Made by a program: the position numbers and the translations under genes. A DNA stretch of 44,874 nt from Acidobacteriota bacterium (GTDB lineage: Bacteria; Acidobacteriota; Vicinamibacteria; Vicinamibacterales; CAVVIG01), in the NCBI GenBank assembly GCA_023265175.1, contig JAHFUI010000007.1:19972-64845 (forward strand), written 5' to 3'. This document shows positions 29,161 through 37,767 of this stretch, one piece after another. Below the pieces are notes generated by a model. It did not search any database, was not told where the DNA came from, and was given only the letters and a program-made list of their open reading frames with translations. Each line of letters starts with the position of its first letter. Position 1 is the stretch's first letter.

Positions 29161-30060
29161 ATGCGAAAAACCCTGATTGCCCTGACGGCCTGCGCGCTCA
29201 TCGTCATCGCCCCTTCATCGGCGCTGGCGTGGGGAATCGCGGCGCACCGGTACATCATGGCCCGCGCGATCGATCTCCTGCCCGCGGAGTTGAAGCCGTT
29301 CTTCGAGCATTACCGGGGCGAGCTCGTCCTTCGCGTTGTCGATCCGGACATGTGGCGCAACGCCGGGTGGGATGAGGACCCCAATCACTTCGTCGACTTC
29401 GGCGTGCCGGAGCTCGGACCGTACCCGTTCACGGCGCTGCCGCGCGAATATGGGTCGGCCATCGAGAAGTTCGGGATGGCGACGCTCAGGCGCAACGGCG
29501 TTCTGCCGTGGCGCGAAGCCGAGGAGTTCGGGAACCTGCGCCGCGCATTCGAGGGATTCGCCAAGAATTCCGCGTTTGCGCCGGCCGACACCGTGCTGTT
29601 CGCGGCCGCCGCCGCGCACTACCTTCAAGACGCGCACCAGCCGCTGCACGCCACGAACAATTACGACGGGCAGTTGACGCAGCAGAATGGCGTGCACGCG
29701 CGGTTCGAGACGGCGCTCTTCGAACGCTTCGAAGCGAAGCTCACGGTCAATCCCGGGCCGCTCGCACCCATCAGGAATCCACGCGACGTGGCGTTCGATA
29801 CGCTCCTGGCCAGCCACCAGCTCGTCGATCCGCTGCTCAAAGCCGACAAAGAGGCGATCGCCGGCAAGGACACGTACGACGACGAGTACTTCGAGAAGTT
29901 TTTCGCAAAGGTCCGGTCGATCCTCGAGAAGCGGCTGGCGGATTCCATGACGGCGACGGCGTCGCTGATCGTCGGCGCGTGGGAGCAAGCGGGAAAACCG
30001 CCGCTCAAGATCGAGATGCCGCGGGCCGTTGAGAAGGTCCGGACGCCGAAATCAGATTGA
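29161..30060 (+). CDS. Secreted S1/P1 nuclease-family protein
   Basis: A 299-residue exported zinc enzyme of the S1/P1 nuclease and phospholipase C fold. A signal peptide (LIALTACALIVIAPSSALA) ends just before Trp24, whose N-terminal amine would be a zinc ligand, as in the family. Other ligands are visible: HRYIMARA (His), VDPDMWRN (Asp), PNHFVDFG (His), AAHYLQDAHQPLHATNN (His, Asp, His) and GVHARFE (His). Substrate is either single-stranded nucleic acid or phospholipid. The gene starts 8 bases after a family E repeat, and its last 9 bases overlap the convergent mgtC-like gene. Confidence 0.85.
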   Translation: MRKTLIALTACALIVIAPSSALAWGIAAHRYIMARAIDLLPAELKPFFEHYRGELVLRVVDPDMWRNAGWDEDPNHFVDFGVPELGPYPFTALPREYGSAIEKFGMATLRRNGVLPWREAEEFGNLRRAFEGFAKNSAFAPADTVLFAAAAAHYLQDAHQPLHATNNYDGQLTQQNGVHARFETALFERFEAKLTVNPGPLAPIRNPRDVAFDTLLASHQLVDPLLKADKEAIAGKDTYDDEYFEKFFAKVRSILEKRLADSMTATASLIVGAWEQAGKPPLKIEMPRAVEKVRTPKSD

Positions 30061-30504
30061 GCCGTCCCGGTGCTGGGTGGGATCGACGCCCGCGCGCCGC
30101 TCGAAGTAGCGTTCAAGTGGCGGCAGCACCGCGAGCACGGCGAGGGTAATCGTCGTCGCCACCACCGCCACCGCGAAGAGGCCGGCCCCCGCCGCCATCC
30201 CGGTGCCGGCGTTTACCCAGATCGTCGCCGCGGTCGTCATGCCGTGGACCGTCCGTCCGCTCCGAAGAATCGCTCCCGCACCGAGAAAACCGATTCCCGT
30301 GACCAGTTGCGCGGCGATCCGATCCGGCGTGCCGCTCTCGCGGCCGATCTCGATCGAGATCATGGTGAAGAGCGCCGAGCCCAGCGCGATCAGGATGTTC
30401 GTCCGGAGTCCCGCGGGCTTCTGGCGGTACTCGCGCTCCACGCCAATCGCGGCGCCGAGGCCAGCCGCGAGCAGCAACCGGAGCATCAAGTCAACGGCGG
30501 GCAT
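30052..30504 (-). CDS. MgtC/SapB-family membrane protein
   Basis: A 150-residue inner-membrane protein of the MgtC family, linked elsewhere to magnesium limitation, intracellular survival and control of ATP synthase. The start (LMLRLLLAAGLGAAIGVERE) and the hallmark KPAGLRTNILIALGSALFTM, QLVTGIGFLGAGAILRSG and TTAATIWVNAGTGMAAGAG with four membrane helices are clear. It is shorter than Salmonella MgtC and lacks the C-terminal ACT-like domain. It overlaps the end of the convergent S1/P1 nuclease gene by 9 bases. Confidence 0.93.
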   Translation of the reverse strand: MPAVDLMLRLLLAAGLGAAIGVEREYRQKPAGLRTNILIALGSALFTMISIEIGRESGTPDRIAAQLVTGIGFLGAGAILRSGRTVHGMTTAATIWVNAGTGMAAGAGLFAVAVVATTITLAVLAVLPPLERYFERRAGVDPTQHRDGSI

Positions 30505-30510
30505 GTCAAG

Positions 30511-30604
30511 AAATGTGAGGATGTTAGAATCTAGGAATCTAAGGATGTTAGGATTCGATCAACACATCCTCAGATCCTAACATTCTTAGATTCTTAGATC
30601 CTCA
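30511..30604. repeat. Family D hairpin repeat upstream of lpxD
   Basis: The left arm (AATGTGAGGATGTTAGAATC, TAGGAATCTAAGGATGTTAG) pairs with the right arm (ACATCCTCAGATCCTAACAT, TCTTAGATTCTTAGATCCTC). It could give a stem of about 40 pairs with a few mismatches. It ends at the lpxD start codon and leaves no room for a separate ribosome binding site. Confidence 0.92.
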
Positions 30605-31660
30605 TTGAAGCTCCGCGATCTCGCCGAACGCCTCCAGTGCCGGCTCGAAGGCGCCACCGACGATGTGGATATCGTTCGTGTCGCCGGCATCGAGCGCGCG
30701 GGCCCTGGCGATGTGACCTTCGTCGCCAATCCGCGGTATCAAACGCTGCTGACCACGACACAGGCGTCCGCGGTGATTCTCGGTGACGGCTCCGGCGGTG
30801 TCGCGCCGTGCCCCGTGCTGCGCAGCAGCAATCCGTACCTGACCTTTGCGAAAGCCGTCAGCTTGTTCCGCGAGCCGGCCGCGCCGCCGAAGGGCATCGA
30901 CTGTCTGAGCTCGATTGCCGCTGATGCGACGCTCGGTCCGGACGTGTCAATCGGTCCATTCGTCACCATCGGATCGGGCGCGACCATCGGTAGGCGCACC
31001 ATCATCTATCCCAATGTGGTCATCGGTCCCGAAGCCCGGATCGGCGACGACTGCGTGGTTCATTCGCAGGTCGCGATCCGGGAGCGGGTGATTGTCGGCA
31101 ACCGCGTCATTCTTCAGAACGGCGCCGTGCTCGGCAGCGACGGCTTCGGGTACGCAAAGCAGGCGGACGGTTCCCACCTGAAGATCCCGCAGTTGGCCGA
31201 CGTCGTCATCGAAGACGATGTCGAGATCGGCGCGAACACGGCCATCGATCGGCCGGCGGTCGGCGAAACGCGCGTCCGCGCGGGCGCGAAGATCGACAAC
31301 CTCGTGCAGATCGCGCACGGCGTCTCGATCGGCCGGCACGCGCTCCTGGCGGCGCAGGTCGGGATTGCCGGCAGCACGTCCGTCGACGACGATGTCGTGC
31401 TGGCGGGCCAGGTCGGCGTGTCCGGCCACGTGCGCATCGGCAAGGGCGTGGTGGCGACCGCCCAGACGGGCATCCCTAACTCGCTCGAGGACGGTGCGTT
31501 CGTCTCGGGCTATCCGGCCATCGCGAACCGCGACTGGTTGAAGTCGTCGGCTGTGTTCCGCCAGTTGCCGACGCTGAAGAAGCGAATCGCGCAGCTCGAA
31601 GCGCGCATCGCGGAGCTCGAGGAGAAGCTCACCGAATGTCAGACACGCCTGGATCGCTAA
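30605..31660 (+). CDS. lpxD: UDP-3-O-acylglucosamine N-acyltransferase
   Basis: A 351-residue LpxD, the third step of lipid A synthesis, adding the second acyl chain to UDP-glucosamine. An N-terminal uridine-binding domain ([25 protein letters not shown]) is followed by a left-handed beta-helix of hexapeptide repeats ([20 protein letters not shown] and onwards), with the catalytic His in [13 protein letters not shown] short C-terminal coiled coil ([19 protein letters not shown]) ends it. The start is TTG and directly follows a long family D hairpin, with no Shine-Dalgarno. It heads an operon that ends with lpxB. Confidence 0.95.
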   Translation: MKLRDLAERLQCRLEGATDDVDIVRVAGIERAGPGDVTFVANPRYQTLLTTTQASAVILGDGSGGVAPCPVLRSSNPYLTFAKAVSLFREPAAPPKGIDCLSSIAADATLGPDVSIGPFVTIGSGATIGRRTIIYPNVVIGPEARIGDDCVVHSQVAIRERVIVGNRVILQNGAVLGSDGFGYAKQADGSHLKIPQLADVVIEDDVEIGANTAIDRPAVGETRVRAGAKIDNLVQIAHGVSIGRHALLAAQVGIAGSTSVDDDVVLAGQVGVSGHVRIGKGVVATAQTGIPNSLEDGAFVSGYPAIANRDWLKSSAVFRQLPTLKKRIAQLEARIAELEEKLTECQTRLDR

Positions 31661-32439
31661 TCAGGCACGCGGCCGCCGCCGCGTGCCTGGTCCTCATGTT
31701 CGCGACGCACACGTTCGCACAATCGCCGGAGCCTGCGCCGGTCACGGCGGAGTTCCTGAGTCGCTACGATTTTCATCTGACGGCCAACTCGCTCGCGGTC
31801 GACGATCAGCGGTTCTCGTGGGATGCGCATTTTGGCGGCGACCTCGATATCGCGGACTACGTGGCCGGGCGCACGTCGATTCTCATCGACTACGAAGCGG
31901 TGCTCGGCGACGAGTACCGGCCCTTCGATCCCAATCAATCCTATTACGTGCTCGAAGTGTCCTCGTCGTACCGTGCGAGCGGGACCGAGATCGCGTTCGT
32001 GTTCCATCACGTGTCCCGGCACCTTAGCGACAGACCCAAACGCGCAGCTATCGCATGGAACGTAGCCGGTGCACGGGTGATGCGCCGCTTCGCCTTCGGC
32101 GGCCTGACCGTCGACACACGTGGGGACGCGGGAGCGGTGGTTCAGCATTCGTCTGTGGATTACAGGTGGACAGCCGACCTCGACGTGTTGATTCGTCGCG
32201 CAGTCAGCCAGCGCGTCGGGGTGTTCGCGCACGGGTACGGAGAGATATTCGGCGTCGAGGGCACGCCCGGCAATCGGGGCTCGCAGACCGGCGGGCGCGC
32301 CGAGGCGGGCGTGCGGTTCGACGGCCGCGCCGGTGCGCTCGAGCTGTTTGCGGGCATCGAACGGCGAATCGATGCCGATCCGATAGACCTCTTGCCCAAG
32401 CGATGGGGCATCGCCGGGTTTCGGCTGCTGAGCAAATGA
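31636..32439 (+). CDS. Predicted outer-membrane beta-barrel-like protein
   Basis: A 267-residue exported protein of unknown function. A signal peptide ([18 protein letters not shown]) precedes a chain of alternating hydrophobic and polar residues with regular aromatic ends ([40 protein letters not shown]), as in small outer-membrane barrels. It starts inside the 3' end of lpxD (25-base overlap), and its stop overlaps a possible start of the next gene. Placement inside an lpxD-to-lpxB operon supports an envelope role. It could be related to acidobacterial DUF proteins of similar style. Confidence 0.65.
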   Translation: MSDTPGSLIRHAAAAACLVLMFATHTFAQSPEPAPVTAEFLSRYDFHLTANSLAVDDQRFSWDAHFGGDLDIADYVAGRTSILIDYEAVLGDEYRPFDPNQSYYVLEVSSSYRASGTEIAFVFHHVSRHLSDRPKRAAIAWNVAGARVMRRFAFGGLTVDTRGDAGAVVQHSSVDYRWTADLDVLIRRAVSQRVGVFAHGYGEIFGVEGTPGNRGSQTGGRAEAGVRFDGRAGALELFAGIERRIDADPIDLLPKRWGIAGFRLLSK

Positions 32440-32462
32440 GCCGATGGGGGATAATCATCGCT

Positions 32463-33821
32463 ATGCCATCTCGCAGCGTCCGGACGTTCGCGTCCATCGC
32501 GCTGGCCGCCGGCGTGCTGTGCCTGGGCGGGGCCGCCGTGTCGGCCGCCATCCGTCCGCCGAGGCTCGAGTACCAGGTGACGACGTTGCCCAACGGGTTG
32601 ACGCTCGTCACCGAGGAAGATCACTCGACGCCGATCGTGCACCTGCAGCTCTGGTATCACGTCGGCTCGAGAAACGAAAAACCTGGCCGCACGGGGTTTG
32701 CGCATCTCTTCGAGCATCTCATGTTCAAGGGATCCAAGAACGTCGACTCGGAAGGGCACACGTCGATGATCGCGTCGATCGGCGGCCAGAGCAACGCCTA
32801 CACCCAGGACGACGTGACGGTGTTCTGGGAGACGGTGCCGGCGCAGTACCTGCCGCTCGTTCTGTGGCTCGAAGCCGACCGGATGGCGACGCTCAGGATC
32901 GACAAAGACACGCTCACGAAGGAGCGCGAGGTGGTGAAGGAAGAGCGGCGGATGCGCGTCGACAACCAGCCGTACGGCCGGCTGTCCGAAATCATCTTCG
33001 ATCAGGCCTTCACGGTGCATCCCTACAAGCACCCGACGATCGGCAGCATGACGGATCTCGAGGCCGCGTCGATCGACGACGTCCGTGATTTCTACAATAC
33101 GTACTACGTGCCGGAAAACGCCACGCTCGCGCTGGTCGGCGATTTCGACACGGCCCAGGCGGTGCAGCTCGTCACGCAGTATCTCGGACGGGTGCCGAAG
33201 GCCGAGCATCCGGTTCCCCGTGACATTCCCAAAGAGCCGCCGTCGACGCGCGAGAAGCTGGTGACGCTCCAGGAGCCCTGGCCGCTGCCGGCCGTCGTCG
33301 TCGCGTATCACATTACCTACGACGGACATCCCGACTCGTATCCGCTCCATATCGCGTCGAAGGTGCTGTCGGACGGCCAGAGCTCGCGGATCTACAAGAA
33401 GCTGGTGTACGAGACGGGGATCGCGCTCGCGGCGTCTGGGGACGCCAATATCATCGAAGACCCCAACCTGTTTTACGCAGTCGCGTTCCTGCAGCCGGGG
33501 CATCACCCCACGGAGGCGATCAACGCGCTGATCGCGGAATTCGATCGGTTGAAGGCGGAGCCCATTACGGAGCGCGAGCTGGAGCGCACCAAGAATCAGT
33601 TCGCGCGCGACTACATCCTCGGCCGCGAATCGAACAAGGATAAGGCGATGCAGCTCGCGCACGCCCTGGTGATTCATCACGACATCAAGACGGCGGACGG
33701 CGAATTCGATATTTTTCAGGCGCTGACGACGGCCGACATCCAGCGCGTGGCGCGCACGTATTTCACGCCGGAGAACCGGCTCGTGTTGACGTTGACGCCG
33801 TCGCAGGTGGGTGGACGATGA
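32463..33821 (+). CDS. M16-family zinc peptidase, active-type subunit
   Basis: A 452-residue exported insulinase-like peptidase. Signal peptide SIALAAGVLCLGGAAVSA is followed by the N-terminal M16 domain with the inverted zinc motif HLFEHLMF in GRTGFAHLFEHLMFKGSKN and the distal Glu in KEREVVKEERRM. The inactive C-terminal M16 repeat follows from about residue 220. I start at an ATG giving a regular signal peptide; an upstream in-frame ATG (32436) overlapping the previous stop is also possible. Its stop overlaps the start of a second M16 gene (ATGA) whose product lacks the zinc site, so they probably make a two-chain periplasmic peptidase. Confidence 0.93.
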   Translation: MPSRSVRTFASIALAAGVLCLGGAAVSAAIRPPRLEYQVTTLPNGLTLVTEEDHSTPIVHLQLWYHVGSRNEKPGRTGFAHLFEHLMFKGSKNVDSEGHTSMIASIGGQSNAYTQDDVTVFWETVPAQYLPLVLWLEADRMATLRIDKDTLTKEREVVKEERRMRVDNQPYGRLSEIIFDQAFTVHPYKHPTIGSMTDLEAASIDDVRDFYNTYYVPENATLALVGDFDTAQAVQLVTQYLGRVPKAEHPVPRDIPKEPPSTREKLVTLQEPWPLPAVVVAYHITYDGHPDSYPLHIASKVLSDGQSSRIYKKLVYETGIALAASGDANIIEDPNLFYAVAFLQPGHHPTEAINALIAEFDRLKAEPITERELERTKNQFARDYILGRESNKDKAMQLAHALVIHHDIKTADGEFDIFQALTTADIQRVARTYFTPENRLVLTLTPSQVGGR

Positions 33822-36163
33822 CCGCCCCGGGGACCCTGGAGACACGAAGCGCTTCGCCTTTCAGCTCTGTGTCTCTGTGTCTCTGCGGCCTATTCGTCTG
33901 TGTGTCTCTGGCGTTCTCCGCGTCTCCGCACGCGCAGACCCGTCCCTGGCTCTCCGAGCGCCCGCCGCGTCCGCTGCCGGCGCGCGATGTCAAATTTCCG
34001 CCGTACCAGATCCAGACGCTGCCCAACGGGCTGCAGGTGGTGGCGGTGCTGCACCACGAGCAGCCGGCCGTCAGCATGCGGTTGTTGATCCGCGCGGGCA
34101 GCGCCTCGGACCCGAAAGGCAAGCTCGGACTCGTTCACGAGTTGGCCTCGCTGCTGGATCAAGGGACGGAAACCAAATCGGCGGGCGAGCTGGCCGATGC
34201 GATCGATTTCATCGGTGGTGCGATGGGCACCGGCGCGGCGACCGACGTGGCGTACCTGAACATGGTCGTCATGAAAGACAGCTTCGAGAACGGACTCCGC
34301 ATGCTGTCCGACATGGCACGGCACCCGGCGTTCTCATCCGCCGAAATCGATCGGCAGCGGCAGCAGACGCTGTCGGGGCTGCGCGTCAGTTTCGAGGATC
34401 CCGGCTTCGTCGCTGACTCCGTGTTCGAGCGGCTCGTCTACGGCTTCCATCCGTACGGCATGCCGCACAGCGGCACACCCGAGACCATCAGCGGGATCAC
34501 CCGTGAGGACCTCGTCGCGTTTCACAGGAAGTACTTCGCGCCGAACAACGCCATCCTCGCCGTCGTCGGCGACGTGACCACCGAGGAAGCGTTCGACACC
34601 GTCAGAAACGTCTTCGGCGACTGGGAGCGCAAGGAGATCCCGGTCGAGAAATTCATCGATCCGCCCAATCCGACGCGTCGCCTCATCGTCGTCAACAAGC
34701 CGGACGCCGTGCAGACCGAGGTGCGTGTCGGCCACATCGGGATTCCACGCAGACATCCGGACTACATGGCGGTCAACCTGGCGATCCGCATTCTCGGCGG
34801 CGAGGGCAGCAACCGGCTGCACAACGTGCTGCGCACCCAGCGCGGTCTCACCTACGGCGCGCAGGCCGACATGGACACGCTCAAGGAAACCGGCGACTTC
34901 GAAGCGCACACCAACACGCGATCAACGGCGACCGCTGAAGTGGTCAGGCTCATCTTCGACGAGTTCTGGCGGCTGCAGCGGGATCCGGTGGCCGAGCGTG
35001 AGCTCGCCGATGCGAAGGCGTACTTGACCGGCAGCTTTCCGCTGACGATCGAGACGCCAGACGCCATCGCCATGCAGATCCTCAATGTCGTCTTCTATGG
35101 GCTGCCGATCGAGGACCTGCAGAACTTCCGTGAGCGCGTCAACGCCGTGACCGTGGACGACATTCAACGCGTCGCCCGGGCGTATCTGAAACCCGATCGC
35201 CTGTCGGTCGTGCTCGTCGGGAACGTCGTGGCCTTCGAGAAGGACTTGAAAGGCGTGGGGTTCAATGACTACGAGAAAGTGGAGCTCGGCAATCTGGATC
35301 TGACTGCCGCCGATTTCAAGCGGCCGGCAGCGAGAGCAGGGGCCGCCGTCCAGCCGCGACTGCGTCCGATTTCCTCACGGCGGGTCGCGTACCGCTCCAC
35401 CACGGAGGACGCGGAAGACACCGGGGAACGATCCCCTGTGGCGGCGAGCGTCCGTCAGGCGGGCGGTGGTGTCGCCTCGATCGCACCCCAGGAAGGCGCC
35501 GATGCGCGCGCGTTGCTGGATCGCGCGATTGCGGCGAAGGGTGGCATTGAAAAGTTGCGCGCCATCAGGAGCCTCGCGGCCGTGACATCGACCTCGATGA
35601 CCACGCCCGAGGGCGTCGTTCAGGCCGAAGCCACCACGATCCTCGAATACCCGACCCGCGTGCGGGTCGACACGAAGCTGCAGGGTGTCGCCTCGCTCCA
35701 GGTGTTCGACGGGGAACATGCCTGGGTGCGCGATCCATCGGGCGTCCACGACGTGCCGGCACGTGCCACGCGCGAACTGCAAGCCAGCCTCAGGCGCGAC
35801 ACCATCGCGCTGCTGCTCGCCGCTGACCGCGGGACGGTGCGGACGCGCCTGTTGCCCGACATCAAAGACGACAGCGGAACATTACACCACGCGCTAGAGA
35901 TGTCGGCGACCGACCTGGATCCGCTCGTGCTGTATATCGACCCGGAGACGAGCCTCATCTCGAAGCAGACATACATCGCGGGCGGCGCCGGCCAGCCGCT
36001 CATCGAGGAAATCTACAGCGATTACCGTGCGGTCGACGGCGTGCAGTTCGCGTTCGTCGCGACGCTTCGTCGAGGCGGCCAGCCGGTTCTGGAACGGCGC
36101 GTCACCGGCATCGAGATCAACACACGGCTCGAACCCACGCTGTTCAAACGCCCGACTCCTTGA
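33818..36163 (+). CDS. M16-like non-catalytic partner fused to a LolA-like domain
   Basis: A 781-residue exported protein. Two M16 domains (about 60-500) follow the preceding peptidase, but the zinc motif H-x-x-E-H reads HELAS in GLVHELASLLDQG, so this is the inactive partner type. After residue 550 comes a separate domain (DRAIAAKGGIEKLRAIRSLA, LQVFDGEHAWVRDPSG, YIDPETSLISKQTYI) resembling outer-membrane lipoprotein-sorting or DUF4292-like proteins. Two parts appear repeat-derived: the signal peptide (FSSVSLCLCGLFVCVSLAFS) from a CTCTGTGT-type repeat, and a linker STTEDAEDTGE at residue 527. Its stop overlaps the lpxB TTG start. Confidence 0.88.
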   Translation: MTAPGTLETRSASPFSSVSLCLCGLFVCVSLAFSASPHAQTRPWLSERPPRPLPARDVKFPPYQIQTLPNGLQVVAVLHHEQPAVSMRLLIRAGSASDPKGKLGLVHELASLLDQGTETKSAGELADAIDFIGGAMGTGAATDVAYLNMVVMKDSFENGLRMLSDMARHPAFSSAEIDRQRQQTLSGLRVSFEDPGFVADSVFERLVYGFHPYGMPHSGTPETISGITREDLVAFHRKYFAPNNAILAVVGDVTTEEAFDTVRNVFGDWERKEIPVEKFIDPPNPTRRLIVVNKPDAVQTEVRVGHIGIPRRHPDYMAVNLAIRILGGEGSNRLHNVLRTQRGLTYGAQADMDTLKETGDFEAHTNTRSTATAEVVRLIFDEFWRLQRDPVAERELADAKAYLTGSFPLTIETPDAIAMQILNVVFYGLPIEDLQNFRERVNAVTVDDIQRVARAYLKPDRLSVVLVGNVVAFEKDLKGVGFNDYEKVELGNLDLTAADFKRPAARAGAAVQPRLRPISSRRVAYRSTTEDAEDTGERSPVAASVRQAGGGVASIAPQEGADARALLDRAIAAKGGIEKLRAIRSLAAVTSTSMTTPEGVVQAEATTILEYPTRVRVDTKLQGVASLQVFDGEHAWVRDPSGVHDVPARATRELQASLRRDTIALLLAADRGTVRTRLLPDIKDDSGTLHHALEMSATDLDPLVLYIDPETSLISKQTYIAGGAGQPLIEEIYSDYRAVDGVQFAFVATLRRGGQPVLERRVTGIEINTRLEPTLFKRPTP
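33853..33935. repeat. Family A-like repeat forming the signal peptide of the second M16 gene
   Basis: Iterated CTCTGTGTCTCTGTGTCTCT, GCGGCC and GTCTGTGTGTCTCTGG, then CTCCGCGTCTCCGC. It is in frame and encodes SSVSLCLCGLFVCVSLAFS. Confidence 0.7.
35393..35428. repeat. Family A arm inside the second M16 gene
   Basis: CTCCACCACGGAGGACGCGG then AAGACACCGGGGAA. This is a GAGGACGC variant of family A, in frame between the second M16 domain and the LolA-like domain. Confidence 0.6.
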
Positions 36164-37290
36164 CCGCACGCCTCATGTTGTCGTGCGGGGAAGCGTCCGG
36201 CGATCTCTACGCCGGTGCGCTGACACGCGAGCTTCGCGCACTGGACCCGGCCATCACAGTGAGCGGCCTCGGCGGCCCGCAGTTTGCCGCAGCCGGCGGC
36301 GATCTGATCGCGGATTACCGGGGCCTGGCGGTGACCGGGCTGACGGAGCCCATCAGAAAGCTGCCCCAATACGTCGCGACGCTTCGACGCCTGGTCGACG
36401 CGGCGAAAACGACGCGACCCGACGTGCTGATCACCGTCGATTTTCCTGATTTCAACTTTCGGCTGGCACGCCGCATCAAGCAGTTGCAGATTCCGGTCGT
36501 CTACTACATCAGCCCGCAAGTCTGGGCGTGGCGGGCAGGGCGGCTGAAGACGATTCGAGGGATTGCCGATCTGGTCCTCGTCATCTTTCCGTTCGAGGAG
36601 GCGATCTACCGCGACGCCGGCGTGCCGGTCACCTTCGTCGGTCACCCACTGGTCGACCTCGTCCCGCCTGCGGACAGGGAGAGTGTTCTCCGGCGTCACG
36701 GCCTGCCGCCTGCCGCACCAATGGTCGCCATCCTGCCCGGCAGCCGTTCCAATGAAGTCAGCCGAATTCTGCCCGGCCTCGTCGCGGCAGCAGGAAACAT
36801 TCGCAAACGGATCCCGGACGCGCAGTTCATCGTCGCGCGCGCGCCCGGGCTGCCCGATCGATTGTTCGATGTCTGTCCTCGAGACAGGTTCGCGATTGTC
36901 GAAGGCGAGACCGATGCCGTGCTGTCCGCGGCGGACGTCGCGCTGACGGCATCGGGCACGGCAACCGTTCAGGCCGCTCTTCACGATACGCCGATGGTCA
37001 TCGTCTATCGCGTGTCGCCGCTGACGTATTACCTCGGTCGCCCTCTGGTAACTGTCGACATGTTCGGCATGGTGAACCTGATCGCCGGCGAGAAGATTGT
37101 CCCCGAGCTGATTCAGGATGCATTCACGCCGGCCGCGGTCGCCAACGAGGCGATCTCGATGCTCACCGATCGGGCGCGTCAGGCACGCATCCGCGACGGG
37201 CTGGCGCGCGTCCGCCGGCGGCTTGGCGGTCCCGGCGCCAGCCGCCGCGCGGCGGAAGCGATTCTCGATGTGGTCCGACAACGACGATGA
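36160..37290 (+). CDS. lpxB: Lipid-A-disaccharide synthase
   Basis: A 376-residue glycosyltransferase (GT19) that joins UDP-2,3-diacylglucosamine and lipid X into the lipid A disaccharide. Signatures: MLSCGEASGDLYAG, VSGLGGPQFAAAGGD, VLITVDFPDFNFRLARRIK, YYISPQVWAWRAGRLKTI, FVGHPLVDL, ILPGSRSNEVSRILP and LTASGTATVQAALHDTPMV. The TTG start overlaps the preceding TGA. With lpxD at the other end of the operon it shows that the host makes lipid A. lpxA, lpxC and fabZ are not here. Confidence 0.96.
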   Translation: MTARLMLSCGEASGDLYAGALTRELRALDPAITVSGLGGPQFAAAGGDLIADYRGLAVTGLTEPIRKLPQYVATLRRLVDAAKTTRPDVLITVDFPDFNFRLARRIKQLQIPVVYYISPQVWAWRAGRLKTIRGIADLVLVIFPFEEAIYRDAGVPVTFVGHPLVDLVPPADRESVLRRHGLPPAAPMVAILPGSRSNEVSRILPGLVAAAGNIRKRIPDAQFIVARAPGLPDRLFDVCPRDRFAIVEGETDAVLSAADVALTASGTATVQAALHDTPMVIVYRVSPLTYYLGRPLVTVDMFGMVNLIAGEKIVPELIQDAFTPAAVANEAISMLTDRARQARIRDGLARVRRRLGGPGASRRAAEAILDVVRQRR

Positions 37291-37313
37291 CGGTCCATGC
37301 AGACAACCTCGGC

Positions 37314-37319
37314 TATAAT
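37314..37319 (+). promoter_or_regulatory. Possible -10 box (TATAAT)
   Basis: A perfect TATAAT lies 55 bases before the next gene. No convincing -35 hexamer is present at 16-18 bases. Confidence 0.35.
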
Positions 37320-37373
37320 CGCCCGCTGAATCAAGACCGCGTCGATGCCTCTCGTAGCTGTCAGGAGCATTCG

Positions 37374-37754
37374 ATGTCAGGTGACGAAACAGATCGATTG
37401 GGCCGGCTGGAAGCGCGCGTCGAGGAGCTCGAAGCCTTGCAGCAACTGCTGGTCCGGCTGATGTCGACGACGCGCCCGCTCTCTGGCGTGTTCGAGCGAT
37501 GGGGCGCGACCGAGACGCAGGAACAGACGGTGTATCAGTTGCTGGACGAGCTCTGCGAGCGCATGCGGGGGCTGGAGCGCGACCGGCCAACGTTCGCGTA
37601 TTTCGAGAAGCGCCTCGGCGAAATCGTTCCTGCCGTGCGTGGCGATCGCCAGTTCGTTCAGTTGGTGATCGATACGCTCAGAGTCGAGCGGCCAGCCTAT
37701 CGAGATCTGTACGCCTACATGCGCGATCAGCATTGGCCGTCATGGGGAGCATGA
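37374..37754 (+). CDS. Small coiled-coil hypothetical protein
   Basis: A 126-residue protein of unknown function. I start it at an ATG 6 bases after AGGAG. The first 30 residues (RLGRLEARVEELEALQQLLV) form a coiled coil. The rest is a helical domain ending YRDLYAYMRDQHWPSWGA. No membrane helix or signal is present. The frame is open from overlap with lpxB, but the ribosome site favours the later start. It could be co-transcribed with the ABC transporter genes that follow after 13 bases. Confidence 0.65.
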   Translation: MSGDETDRLGRLEARVEELEALQQLLVRLMSTTRPLSGVFERWGATETQEQTVYQLLDELCERMRGLERDRPTFAYFEKRLGEIVPAVRGDRQFVQLVIDTLRVERPAYRDLYAYMRDQHWPSWGA

Positions 37755-37767
37755 TTCCCCGTGCGCC

